64,000 nucleotides of DNA from Gammaproteobacteria bacterium. Its GTDB lineage: Bacteria; Pseudomonadota; Gammaproteobacteria; Pseudomonadales; Pseudohongiellaceae. Below, piece by piece: positions 46,032-53,700 of this stretch. Where the stretch lies: assembly GCA_009844085.1 (NCBI GenBank), contig VYCF01000011.1, forward strand, positions 22,760-86,759. Reading direction: 5' to 3'. Numbering within the stretch: position 1 is the stretch's first letter; the number at the start of each line of letters is the position of its first letter. The translations under genes and the position numbers were made by a program. The notes under the pieces are model-generated. The model made no database searches, was not told the origin of the DNA, and was given only the letters and a program-made list of their open reading frames with translations.

Positions 46032-46241
46032 ATGGCATTGACGAGGGAATTCAAAGAGTCGATTCGGGAAAGAGCCGAAATTGACGCTGAATTCAGAATG
46101 TTGCTGTTGGGAGAAGGCGTGGAGTGCCTAAAGTCGGGCGAGTTCGAGGTCGGCAAGTCCTTGCTGCGCGACTACATCAACGCGACCTTAGGGTTAACGA
46201 AAACTACTGATCGCTCGGCAACGCTTGATCCAGACCCGTAG
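46032..46241 (+). CDS. truncated HigA-type antitoxin
   Basis: The 69-residue product matches the N-terminal part of small addiction-module antidotes (FKESIRERAEIDAEFRMLLL, LKSGEFEVGKSLLRDYINAT) but stops right where the helix-turn-helix should begin, ending in an unrelated tail. No toxin gene lies next to it on the same strand. It looks like a decayed toxin-antitoxin remnant. Confidence 0.6.
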   Translation: MALTREFKESIRERAEIDAEFRMLLLGEGVECLKSGEFEVGKSLLRDYINATLGLTKTTDRSATLDPDP

Positions 46242-46356
46242 ATCCCCCTACCGCCTAGCCTGCACCTCCGATTCAGACTCGTCATTGATGCTGCCGACGG
46301 CGATCACTTATTCGAAGGAAACAAACAGGTCATCATGTAAGTGTCTCATCAGCTAC

Positions 46357-46725
46357 TTATGCGGTAGCAGATCTTTTCCCCGCCCTTTTTCGGGTCGGCT
46401 CTTCCATTTCGCTAAAGTCGCCGAAGCCTACGAGGGAAACTGGCTCCCGGTCGGGAAACTCCACCGTAAGGCACAATTTACCCCCCATTGCCTCGACATA
46501 GCTGCGAAGCGTCGAAAGCATGAGGTCTCTCCGCTTCTCCGTCTGTGCAATGGTTGCCTGACGAATTTTCAACAATTCGGCCAACTGCTCTTGAGTCAGC
46601 TTCATGGCTTTGCGCAGTTCCTGAAGCGTCACATATTCGGCGTGCAATCGGTCGGCCTCGGCGAGAATGCGCTCGCGCCGGACCGCGGGCAGTTCGCTAA
46701 GTTTTTTGTGTAGAGTCTTTACCAT
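46357..46725 (-). CDS. HigA-like XRE-family antitoxin
   Basis: Antitoxin of 122 residues encoded downstream of its toxin, the inverted order typical of HigBA. ATG at 46725 follows GGAGG; a longer start at 46752 lacks one. Residues 35-75 form a helix-turn-helix (LRKAMKLTQEQLAELLKIRQ, TIAQTEKR). The C-terminal strand KLCLTVEFPDREPV is common in this subfamily. Overlaps the toxin gene by 29 bases. Confidence 0.85.
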   Translation of the reverse strand: MVKTLHKKLSELPAVRRERILAEADRLHAEYVTLQELRKAMKLTQEQLAELLKIRQATIAQTEKRRDLMLSTLRSYVEAMGGKLCLTVEFPDREPVSLVGFGDFSEMEEPTRKRAGKRSATA

Positions 46726-47098
46726 CGCTGCCTCCTTTTTTGCCTGTTTCATTCTGCGCCGCTAGATGCCGTTCGAAGCGTTCGTCCGCCTTCGCGATTA
46801 ATTTCTTATAGAAACGTTTTTCATTAACGCCCGCCTTGTCTCCCGCAGTCAAAAGGATGGCTGTCCGCCTGGGGTCGAAGGCAAAGGCTATCCGCCATAC
46901 GCCATTTTCCGCATTGCACCTCAATTCCTTCATGTTCGAGTACTTTGAACCATTCAAAGTATCCGCGTGGGGACGATTCAGATGAGGACCAACTTTTTCC
47001 AACAACTTGGCGCCGACGAGGATCGCGTCCTGCACCGCCTCGGAGAGGCCATCGAACTCCTCCTCGAATTCATCATGAAACGCTACTTCCCACTCCAT
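46697..47098 (-). CDS. HigB-like (RelE/ParE superfamily) toxin
   Basis: Predicted mRNA interferase of 133 residues in the phage-Gp49-like branch: EFEEEFDGLSEAVQDAI, LNGSKYSNMKELRC, VWRIAFAFDPRRTAILLTAG and NEKRFYKKLIAKAD. These are the strands and basic residues of the RelE fold. First gene of the pair; a direct repeat upstream (47116-47141) may be the operator. Confidence 0.88.
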   Translation of the reverse strand: MEWEVAFHDEFEEEFDGLSEAVQDAILVGAKLLEKVGPHLNRPHADTLNGSKYSNMKELRCNAENGVWRIAFAFDPRRTAILLTAGDKAGVNEKRFYKKLIAKADERFERHLAAQNETGKKGGSDGKDSTQKT

Positions 47099-47115
47099 GC
47101 CACACCATAGCCCAT

Positions 47116-47141
47116 AACCTATATTGATAGCAACCTATATT
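47116..47141 (-). promoter_or_regulatory. direct repeat, possible HigA operator
   Basis: AACCTATATT occurs twice (47116-47125 and 47132-47141), 16 bases apart, just upstream of the toxin start in an AT-rich segment. Spacing of about one and a half helical turns and position suit autoregulation by the antitoxin. Confidence 0.4.
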
Positions 47142-47281
47142 TTCAATTCCAAGGCAGCCATTTCCGGTCATCCCTACAGAATGGCAGTAGGGCACCCGTT
47201 ACGTCATTTGATGGGTGTCCCATGAGCCTTGTGGAACGAATAAGTTGCTAATATTTATAGGTTTTTTCAATCTGGAAGGAA

Positions 47282-47306
47282 ATCGTTTCACGTATTTTGA
47301 AACGAT
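47282..47306. terminator. hairpin downstream of PQQ paralog 4
   Basis: ATCGTTTCA and TGAAACGAT pair over nine bases with a seven-base loop. No clear U-run follows on the minus strand, so it may be a transcript-end stabiliser rather than a strict terminator. The surrounding 47.1-47.35 kb is AT-rich and otherwise empty. Confidence 0.4.
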
Positions 47307-47353
47307 ACTCAAATTAGCCGATTGAGTACTTCAACACTCAAAAAGAGTTTGCC

Positions 47354-49312
47354 TCAGGGCAACCCCAACGCCACGAGTTCGGGCTCGTCGCCGAAGCTGC
47401 CGACGGCGACCACGATGTATTGCCTGCCTTCGTGCATGTAGCTCATGGGGGCGCCGGTTGTGCCGGAGGGCAGATCGGTGCGCCAGACTTCTTCGCCGGT
47501 GAACTTGTCGTAGGCCCGGAAGGCGGTGCCCCACATGTTGGGCTGGGTGCCGCCGTGATTGTTGCTGCCGACGCCGATGAATAGCAGCGATCCCGTCACG
47601 AGCGCGGCGGGGCGGCTGGCGATGCCGAGAGTGGGCAGGTCGAGTTCGTCCAGATCGGGATGCTCGCTTAGCGAATCGCCGTTGGCGATCTGCCAGACGT
47701 GCTCACCGGTGTTCATGTCGATAGCGGTGATGCGGCCCCAGGGCGGCCTGGTCAGGGGGATGCCGTCGAGGTAAGGCGCTTCCCGGTTCGGGCTCCAGTA
47801 CGGCATGTCGGCATCGGGGTCGTCGGTTTCCACGAGCCGGTAGACGCGGGGAATGTCGTTGGCGAAACCGTAGTAGTAGCCGGTTTCGGGGTCGAAGGCG
47901 CCCGTGTTCCAGTTGGCCGAGCCCCAGGAGCCGGGCAAGGTCAGCGTGCCCTGGTTGCCGCCCGGCTCGTCGCTGACGATGCTCGGCGGCGTGAAAATCG
48001 GGCCGGTGACGAAGTTCGCCACCGTGGCGCGGGCGACCTGGGCGACTTCGGGGAAATCGACGATGTCCGCTTCTGTAATGCCCTGGGTCGCAATCGGCGC
48101 CGGTTTCGTCGGGAATGGCTGGGTGGGCGACAGGACTTCGCCGGGGACGTCGGATTGCGGTACGGGGAGGTCTTCGATCGGCCAGACCGGCTCTCCCGTA
48201 ACGCGGTCGAAAACATAGACCCAACCGGTCTTGTTGGCCTGCATCACCGCCTTGATGGGGCGGCCGTCGACGACGATGTCGCCGAGTACGGGCGGGCCGA
48301 CATTGTCGTATTCCCAGACATCGTGACGCACCATCTGGAAATGCCAGACGCGTTCGCCGGTGGCCGCGTCGATGGCGACCAGGCTGTTGGAATACAGATT
48401 GTCGCCAGGCCGGTGGCCGCCGAAATAGGCCGCGGTGGGGGCGGTGAAGGGAACGTAGACATGGCCGAGTTCCTCGTCCGCCGACAGGCAGCACCAGGAA
48501 CCGAGGTCTCCGGCGCCGTTCCAGGAATCGTTGCCCCAGGATTCGGCGCCGAACTCCCCTTCCCGCGGGACGGCGTGAAAGGTCCACAGCAGTTCGCCGC
48601 TGATGGCGTCGAAACCGCGCACATCCTCGGAATGGACGCCGCGCCATTGGGTGCCGCCGTCGCCGGCGCCATCCACGGTGCCGGAAATGATGACCACTCC
48701 GTTCACCACGATGGGTGAACTGGAGACCAGGCTGAAAGTCTCCGCGCCCTCGGGAACCAGGTTGACGACGCCATTGTCGCCGAAGTCGGGGATAGCCTCG
48801 CCGGTGGCCGGGTCCAATGCGTATAGATTGCCCAGCCGCACCGTGAAGATGCGATCCCCTGATCCGTCGGACCAGTACTCGATGCCGCGGGATGAGGCGG
48901 CACGCGTAGCCTGCAGACTGTCTGCCTCGAATGACTGCACCCAACGGGTGGCGCCCGTGGCCGGGTCGATCGCCTCGACGAGGCCGACGCCATTGGAAGT
49001 GTAGAGAACGCCATCGACATAGATGGGAGTCGCGCGGAAATTTCCGGAAATCCGCAGTTGCGGGTCGGCGTCGGTAACCGACGAGTCCGCGGCGGGTCTG
49101 CGCCAGACGATTTCCACATCTTGCACGTTGTCCGCATCGATCTGATCCGCCGGCGAGTAGCGCTGGAAAAGCCTGGTTCCGCCCCAGTAAGGCCAGTCCG
49201 TGGTCGCCTGGGCTGATTGCGCCTGGGCGCCGGAGGCGCTGAAGATCACCGCGGCCAAGGCGCTGATCAGGCAGGCGAATGAAATGGACGCGCGGCTGGT
49301 ATTTGCAGTCAT
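47354..49312 (-). CDS. PQQ-dependent dehydrogenase, membrane glucose dehydrogenase-like, soluble (paralog 4)
   Basis: Periplasmic quinoprotein of 652 residues. ATG at 49312 follows GGAGAGCGGGGA and yields a signal peptide ending AQAQS. The propeller opens with YWGGTRLFQRYSPADQIDADN. At the active site the other paralogs read WDYD, but this one reads RHDVWEYD, replacing the first Asp by Glu; the PQQ-contact Lys (ANKTGWVYVFDR) is kept. Also present is a CC pair (SWCCLSADEE) that is absent from paralogs 1-3. Last gene of the seven-gene operon. Confidence 0.92.
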   Translation of the reverse strand: MTANTSRASISFACLISALAAVIFSASGAQAQSAQATTDWPYWGGTRLFQRYSPADQIDADNVQDVEIVWRRPAADSSVTDADPQLRISGNFRATPIYVDGVLYTSNGVGLVEAIDPATGATRWVQSFEADSLQATRAASSRGIEYWSDGSGDRIFTVRLGNLYALDPATGEAIPDFGDNGVVNLVPEGAETFSLVSSSPIVVNGVVIISGTVDGAGDGGTQWRGVHSEDVRGFDAISGELLWTFHAVPREGEFGAESWGNDSWNGAGDLGSWCCLSADEELGHVYVPFTAPTAAYFGGHRPGDNLYSNSLVAIDAATGERVWHFQMVRHDVWEYDNVGPPVLGDIVVDGRPIKAVMQANKTGWVYVFDRVTGEPVWPIEDLPVPQSDVPGEVLSPTQPFPTKPAPIATQGITEADIVDFPEVAQVARATVANFVTGPIFTPPSIVSDEPGGNQGTLTLPGSWGSANWNTGAFDPETGYYYGFANDIPRVYRLVETDDPDADMPYWSPNREAPYLDGIPLTRPPWGRITAIDMNTGEHVWQIANGDSLSEHPDLDELDLPTLGIASRPAALVTGSLLFIGVGSNNHGGTQPNMWGTAFRAYDKFTGEEVWRTDLPSGTTGAPMSYMHEGRQYIVVAVGSFGDEPELVALGLP

Positions 49313-49346
49313 GGTCCCCGCTCTCCGATATATCAATTGCATGTTT

Positions 49347-50588
49347 TCAAGCCGACATGCCTCTGCCGGCGACGCGCCAGATCGCTTCCACCCGGTCGTT
49401 GCGGATGGCGTAGATGTGGTCGTAGAGATTCACCACGGGGTCGCAATGCGACACGATCAGTTCGAGTTTGTCGCCGACTCGATAGGTGCGCGAGGCGTTG
49501 TCGCCATAGCGGATGGTTCCGAATTCGTCCGAACCCGAGGTGTAGCTGATGCCGGTTTCGCCCTTGACGATGGGCCAGGGCCGATTGATCGTACAGGCCT
49601 TGGCGCCTGCGTCGGATGTCGCGCGGCCGGCGTATTGATCGTTCAGCACCGTCGCCAGGATCGTCAATGAAGGCTCGAAATCCGAATAGACCGCATCGTC
49701 CTGTTCGCCGCCGATTTCCAGATACTGGGCGTCCATGAATACGTAGCTGCCGACCTGGACGTCGGTCAATCCGCTCGTTTCGTGATCGATGTTGTAGGTG
49801 CCCGTGCCGCCGCCGCTGAAGATATCGGTTCGCAGGCCCGCCTGTTGCAGCAGTTCGAAGGTTTCCGCGGCCGGCGCCATGGCCTCGAGAGTGCGGGTTC
49901 TGCGCGCGGCGAAACCGGCGACGTGCTGCGAGGCGCCGTCGTAGCTGAGCATGCCTCGAAAGCGAAGCCCGGGGAGTTGATCGATGAGTTGCGCCAGACC
50001 CAGGGCCGGCTGTCCCGGCGGCGTACCGGTGCGGCCCATGCCGGGGTCGACGTCTACCACGACGTCCGCGACAAGATTCCTGGCGACCGCCGCCTCGGAC
50101 AGCAACCTCGCGTTGTCCATGGAATCGGTCGCCTGGATGAAGCCGGGACAGACTTCGGCCAGGCTCATGGCGCGATTGATCTTGGTCCGCGTGGCATTGG
50201 TCGTGGTCATCAGAATATCTTCGATGCCGTTCTGATACATGACCTCGGCTTCGCTCACCTTGGCGGTGCAGATTCCCACCGAGCCTGTATCCATCTGCAT
50301 TTGGGCGATCGCCGGACACTTGTGCGTTTTCGCATGGGGCCGGCTCGCGATTCCGTTCGCGCCCATCGCCGTTTGCATTCTCGCAAGGTTTGTTTCGAGC
50401 AGATCGAGATCGACGCAAAGCGCCGGCGTGTCGAGTTCCCATTTCGAGACATCGACCTGCATCTGGCCGTCAACGAAGAAACTCTGCATCTCGGCCGTGG
50501 TGTAACCGCGCACCGATGTGGGAATCCAGATGGCGGCCGCCCCGCTGGCCTGCAGAAAACGGCGCCGGTTGAAGTGGGATGATTTCAT
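49347..50588 (-). CDS. Tat-exported D-threonine aldolase/alanine racemase-like PLP protein
   Basis: The 413-residue product has a twin-arginine signal (NRRRFLQASGAAAIW) followed by a fold-type III PLP barrel: the PLP lysine in RPHAKTHKC, SRGVGICTAKVSEAE-like SVGICTAKVSEAE, DPGMGRTG and FSGGGTGTYN, then the D-ser_dehydrat C-terminal domain with metal ligands HCDP (DPVVNLYDH). D-threonine aldolases are normally cytosolic; export with a bound cofactor is unusual. ATG at 50588 follows GAGGAGG. Confidence 0.88.
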   Translation of the reverse strand: MKSSHFNRRRFLQASGAAAIWIPTSVRGYTTAEMQSFFVDGQMQVDVSKWELDTPALCVDLDLLETNLARMQTAMGANGIASRPHAKTHKCPAIAQMQMDTGSVGICTAKVSEAEVMYQNGIEDILMTTTNATRTKINRAMSLAEVCPGFIQATDSMDNARLLSEAAVARNLVADVVVDVDPGMGRTGTPPGQPALGLAQLIDQLPGLRFRGMLSYDGASQHVAGFAARRTRTLEAMAPAAETFELLQQAGLRTDIFSGGGTGTYNIDHETSGLTDVQVGSYVFMDAQYLEIGGEQDDAVYSDFEPSLTILATVLNDQYAGRATSDAGAKACTINRPWPIVKGETGISYTSGSDEFGTIRYGDNASRTYRVGDKLELIVSHCDPVVNLYDHIYAIRNDRVEAIWRVAGRGMSA

Positions 50589-50601
50589 GATCTGCCTCCT
50601 C

Positions 50602-50730
50602 TCAGCGTGCCGCCCGGCCCAGATACTGTTGGAACACTTGTTCGACAAAATCGTCCACGCCGGGAACGAACAGGACGGCGAGTATCGTGACGACGATGGC
50701 AACGGCTATGGCCCAATAGAACAGTTTCAT
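50602..50730 (-). CDS. 42-residue single-pass membrane protein
   Basis: The frame begins MKLFYWAIAVAIVVTILAVL, one hydrophobic helix, and continues with a short amphipathic tail (VDDFVEQVFQQYLGR). AAGGGGA lies about nine bases upstream of the ATG. It sits between two operon genes with gaps of 13 and 19 bases, as expected for a real gene. It could be a small subunit or anchor of a periplasmic complex. Confidence 0.65.
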   Translation of the reverse strand: MKLFYWAIAVAIVVTILAVLFVPGVDDFVEQVFQQYLGRAAR

Positions 50731-50749
50731 GATTCAGTTCCCCTTTCCC

Positions 50750-51265
50750 TCACCGCGGCGCGGCTTCGAAAACCCAGACATCGCCGGCTTCGACTCCCGC
50801 CCTGGTTGTCTGCGAGGGATACTTGCCGGTGATAGCGGCGGTAATCGCGTCAAGTTCGTCGCCTGATTGAATCCGATTCAATTGCCGTTCGTAACGCACG
50901 CCATTGATGCGAACGATCGCCCTGCCGTCGCGTTCGGCCTGCACCGGCCACTGTTTCCAGATGCGACCGACCGTCGTGCCCATGTAGCCCGACCAGACGT
51001 ACAACTTGCCTTCCGCCTCCGCGATCCAGATGCGCCGCGATTGCGCGGGATCCAGCAATTGCAGTTCGACCGTGGGAATCTCGTTGACGAAACTCCAGTC
51101 CGGCTCCGGTCCGGTATAGATTTCGCCTGACACCAGCGGACCGCCCGAAAACACCCGATTGGGGCCGTCGGCAAAGCGCTGCTTCACGGCCGCCGTTGCG
51201 ACCGCCGCAATGGGAATCGCCAGCAGGCAGGCTAGGATAATCAGAATTCTCAGTAAAAGTTGCAT
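50750..51265 (-). CDS. hypothetical membrane-anchored protein
   Basis: The 171-residue product starts with a hydrophobic segment (LLLRILIILACLLAIPIAAVATAA) and then a globular domain with alternating strands (RRIWIAEAEGKLYVWSGY, KQWPVQAERDGRAIVRING). The pattern recalls the split-barrel flavin-binding fold of nitroreductase or pyridoxamine-oxidase relatives, but I cannot assign it firmly. Same operon, 30 bases after the PQQ paralog 5 stop. Confidence 0.7.
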   Translation of the reverse strand: MQLLLRILIILACLLAIPIAAVATAAVKQRFADGPNRVFSGGPLVSGEIYTGPEPDWSFVNEIPTVELQLLDPAQSRRIWIAEAEGKLYVWSGYMGTTVGRIWKQWPVQAERDGRAIVRINGVRYERQLNRIQSGDELDAITAAITGKYPSQTTRAGVEAGDVWVFEAAPR

Positions 51266-51295
51266 TGATCTCCTCTGTTCGATTCTTGCCGACGA

Positions 51296-53050
51296 TTACG
51301 GCAAGCGGAAAACGAAAAGCATGTTGCCGCCGCCGCGTTGCTGGATTTCCGGGGTCAGCATCCGGTAGGTGACGCCGCCACCCGCGGCTATTGCGACATA
51401 TTGCACGCCGTCCACGGTGTAGGTCACCGGGAAGCCGCCGGCGGTGGAATTGAGGATCTGCTCCCAGAGCACTTCGCCGGAATCGGCGTCAAAGGCGCGG
51501 AAGCGTCTGGCGTCGTCCGATACGAATACGAGTCCGCCGCCGGTGGTCAGCACCGAGCCGCCGATGCCGGCGCGCTGGCGGTGGGTCCAGAGCGCTTCGC
51601 CGGTGGCCACGTCAACCGCAGACAACAGGCCCACCTGTTCTCCGCCCTCGGGCGCCGGCACGATGCGGCTCGTGGCGGAGCGGTGGTGCAGGCCCACTAC
51701 CGGCTCGAAGGGATTGAGGTAATAATCCATGCAGGCGTTGTTGGTGGGTGTGTAAACCGCATTGGTTTGCGGGCTGTAGGCAACCGAATTCCAGTTGATG
51801 CCGCCACGGGTTGTGGGACAGACGAATTTTCGCTGCCTGATCTCGGTGATGTCGAGATCGATATTGGTGATGCCCTTATTGTTCTCGATGTCGACGCCGA
51901 CGATGACGTTCTGATAGTTCGTCTCTCGCGCCCAGAGGAATTCTCCGGTCGCCGCGTCGAGCGTCCAGATGATTCCGGTCTTGCCGGGAATGCCGGTGAT
52001 TACCTTGCGCCTTTCATCGGAGGCTATGTCGGGATTGATCCAGGAAACCGCATCGGCGTCCGGCGTCACTTCGGATTCGACGATGATGCGCTCGAAAGGG
52101 TGATCGAGGTCCCAGTTGCCGCCCGGGATGTGCTGAAAATACCATTCGATTTCCCCGGTATCGGCATCGAGGGCGAGCGTCGAATTGGTGTAAAGCACGT
52201 CACCGCCGCGTGTATCGCGCTGGATCGAACCCCAAGGTATGGGCACGGCGATGCCTATATAGATCAGATTGAGATCCGGATCGAAACTCGCCGGCATCCA
52301 GGCCGAACCGCCGCGGCGCTGATCGTTTGGCACGTCGCCCCAGGTTTCGCCGCCGGGCTCGCCGACCCTGGGCACAGTTCCGGTGCGCCAAAGCTCTTCG
52401 CCGGTATCGGCGTCGTGGGCGGTGATCCAGCAACTCGTGTTGATGTAATAACAACCCGACATGCCGGCGATGATCTTGCCGTCAAACACCTGTGGACCGC
52501 CGGAATAGTGCTGGCCTACCGTCCAGTCGCCCATGCGGCGCTCCCAGGTCACCTCGCCGGTGTAGACATTCAGCGATACGAGATAAGCGTCCCTGGTGGC
52601 GAGCAGGAGTTGATCCTTGTACAAGGTGCCATTCCGATTGGCGCAGGACAGCGGCGCAACATGATCGACTTCCGGGCGGCGATATTCCCAGAGCAATGTG
52701 CCGTCGCGGGCGTCAAGGGCCTCGATGAAATCGCAGGCCTGGGGCAGGAACATCACCCCGTCATGGACCAGGGGCGTTGTCTCCTGCAAGCCCGGCCCCA
52801 TGGTCCAGGCCCAGGCCAAGCGCAGGCTGCCAACGTTTTCCTTGTTGATCTGATCGAGCGGGCTGTAGCCCCAATGGTTGGCTGTGCGGCGCCACATCAG
52901 CCAGTCGCCGTCCGGCGGATCGCTCAACTCTTCGGGGCTTACGGGCGTGTACGAATCCAGTGGTGATTGAGCGGCCGTCTGGAGCGTGAATGCCGCCATG
53001 GCGGACATTGTGACGGCAAGACACAACCGGCGCGTATGGGAACTTCGCAT
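51296..53050 (-). CDS. PQQ-dependent alcohol dehydrogenase-type quinoprotein (paralog 5)
   Basis: The 584-residue protein belongs to the soluble methanol/ethanol dehydrogenase branch, unlike the other four. After a signal peptide (LCLAVTMSAMAAFTLQTAA) come the tryptophan-docking repeats (GDGTLLWEY-type RDGTLLWEYRRP), NWDLDHPFERI with the candidate catalytic Asp, and GGGLVFVSDD. The site that carries the vicinal disulfide in methanol dehydrogenases reads MSGCYYINTSC, so only one of the two Cys is in place. Follows the SoxD-like cytochrome gene by 83 bases, an obvious electron acceptor. Confidence 0.9.
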   Translation of the reverse strand: MRSSHTRRLCLAVTMSAMAAFTLQTAAQSPLDSYTPVSPEELSDPPDGDWLMWRRTANHWGYSPLDQINKENVGSLRLAWAWTMGPGLQETTPLVHDGVMFLPQACDFIEALDARDGTLLWEYRRPEVDHVAPLSCANRNGTLYKDQLLLATRDAYLVSLNVYTGEVTWERRMGDWTVGQHYSGGPQVFDGKIIAGMSGCYYINTSCWITAHDADTGEELWRTGTVPRVGEPGGETWGDVPNDQRRGGSAWMPASFDPDLNLIYIGIAVPIPWGSIQRDTRGGDVLYTNSTLALDADTGEIEWYFQHIPGGNWDLDHPFERIIVESEVTPDADAVSWINPDIASDERRKVITGIPGKTGIIWTLDAATGEFLWARETNYQNVIVGVDIENNKGITNIDLDITEIRQRKFVCPTTRGGINWNSVAYSPQTNAVYTPTNNACMDYYLNPFEPVVGLHHRSATSRIVPAPEGGEQVGLLSAVDVATGEALWTHRQRAGIGGSVLTTGGGLVFVSDDARRFRAFDADSGEVLWEQILNSTAGGFPVTYTVDGVQYVAIAAGGGVTYRMLTPEIQQRGGGNMLFVFRLP

Positions 53051-53133
53051 GCTAGCTTTCCTGTGATTTCAAATTGGGCAATCGAATCATCGCTGCTTGA
53101 ACGATTCGGGCAAATCGCTGCGCGAAATGGAAT

Positions 53134-53700
53134 TCAGTAAGGATAGCCTTCGAGCCTCGGCTGCCTGGGAAACCAGTCCGGGACACGGGCAAAATTGTTC
53201 CGATTGGGCATCTCGATTTTCGGCAGACTGTCCTGGTCGAGAACTACGTCTTCCTCGATCACATCGTTGATGTAAAGCAAGTAGGCGACGATCGAATAGA
53301 CCTCGTCGGGCGTGAGCGTCCCTTCCATGCCCAGGGGCATGCCGCGATTGATGTAATCCCAGACAGTGGTCGCATAAGGTGAGCGGATCGGCAGCACTCG
53401 GCCGTAGTCCCAGGGGTCGTCCACTTCTCCCACGTCGCGTTTGATCAGCCGCGGCGCCGTTGCTCCTGTGCCGTTCAGTCCGTGACAGACGAAACAGGTT
53501 TTCAGCACGTAGAGTTCTTCGCCTTCGGCGACGGTGCCGCTGCCGGCCGGAAGTTCCTTGCCGTCCGGACTGATGGCGATGTCCCAGGCGGCCACTTCCT
53601 CGGCGGTGGGCGCCCTGCCCAGGCCGTAAGTGGGAGACTGCGCCTGGACGCAGACTCCCACCGCCAGCAACAGCAGGCTGGACAGCTTAAGCAATCGCAT
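53134..53700 (-). CDS. c-type cytochrome, SoxD/SorB-like
   Basis: Exported cytochrome of 188 residues: signal peptide (LLKLSSLLLLAVGVCVQAQ), one heme site TCFVCHGLNGTG and a candidate axial Met in GMPLGMEG. The last part, EMPNRNNFARVPDWFPRQP, is typical of sulfite-dehydrogenase partner cytochromes. It overlaps the molybdoenzyme gene by 14 bases, so it is its probable redox partner. It might also accept electrons from the adjacent PQQ dehydrogenase. Confidence 0.88.
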   Translation of the reverse strand: MRLLKLSSLLLLAVGVCVQAQSPTYGLGRAPTAEEVAAWDIAISPDGKELPAGSGTVAEGEELYVLKTCFVCHGLNGTGATAPRLIKRDVGEVDDPWDYGRVLPIRSPYATTVWDYINRGMPLGMEGTLTPDEVYSIVAYLLYINDVIEEDVVLDQDSLPKIEMPNRNNFARVPDWFPRQPRLEGYPY

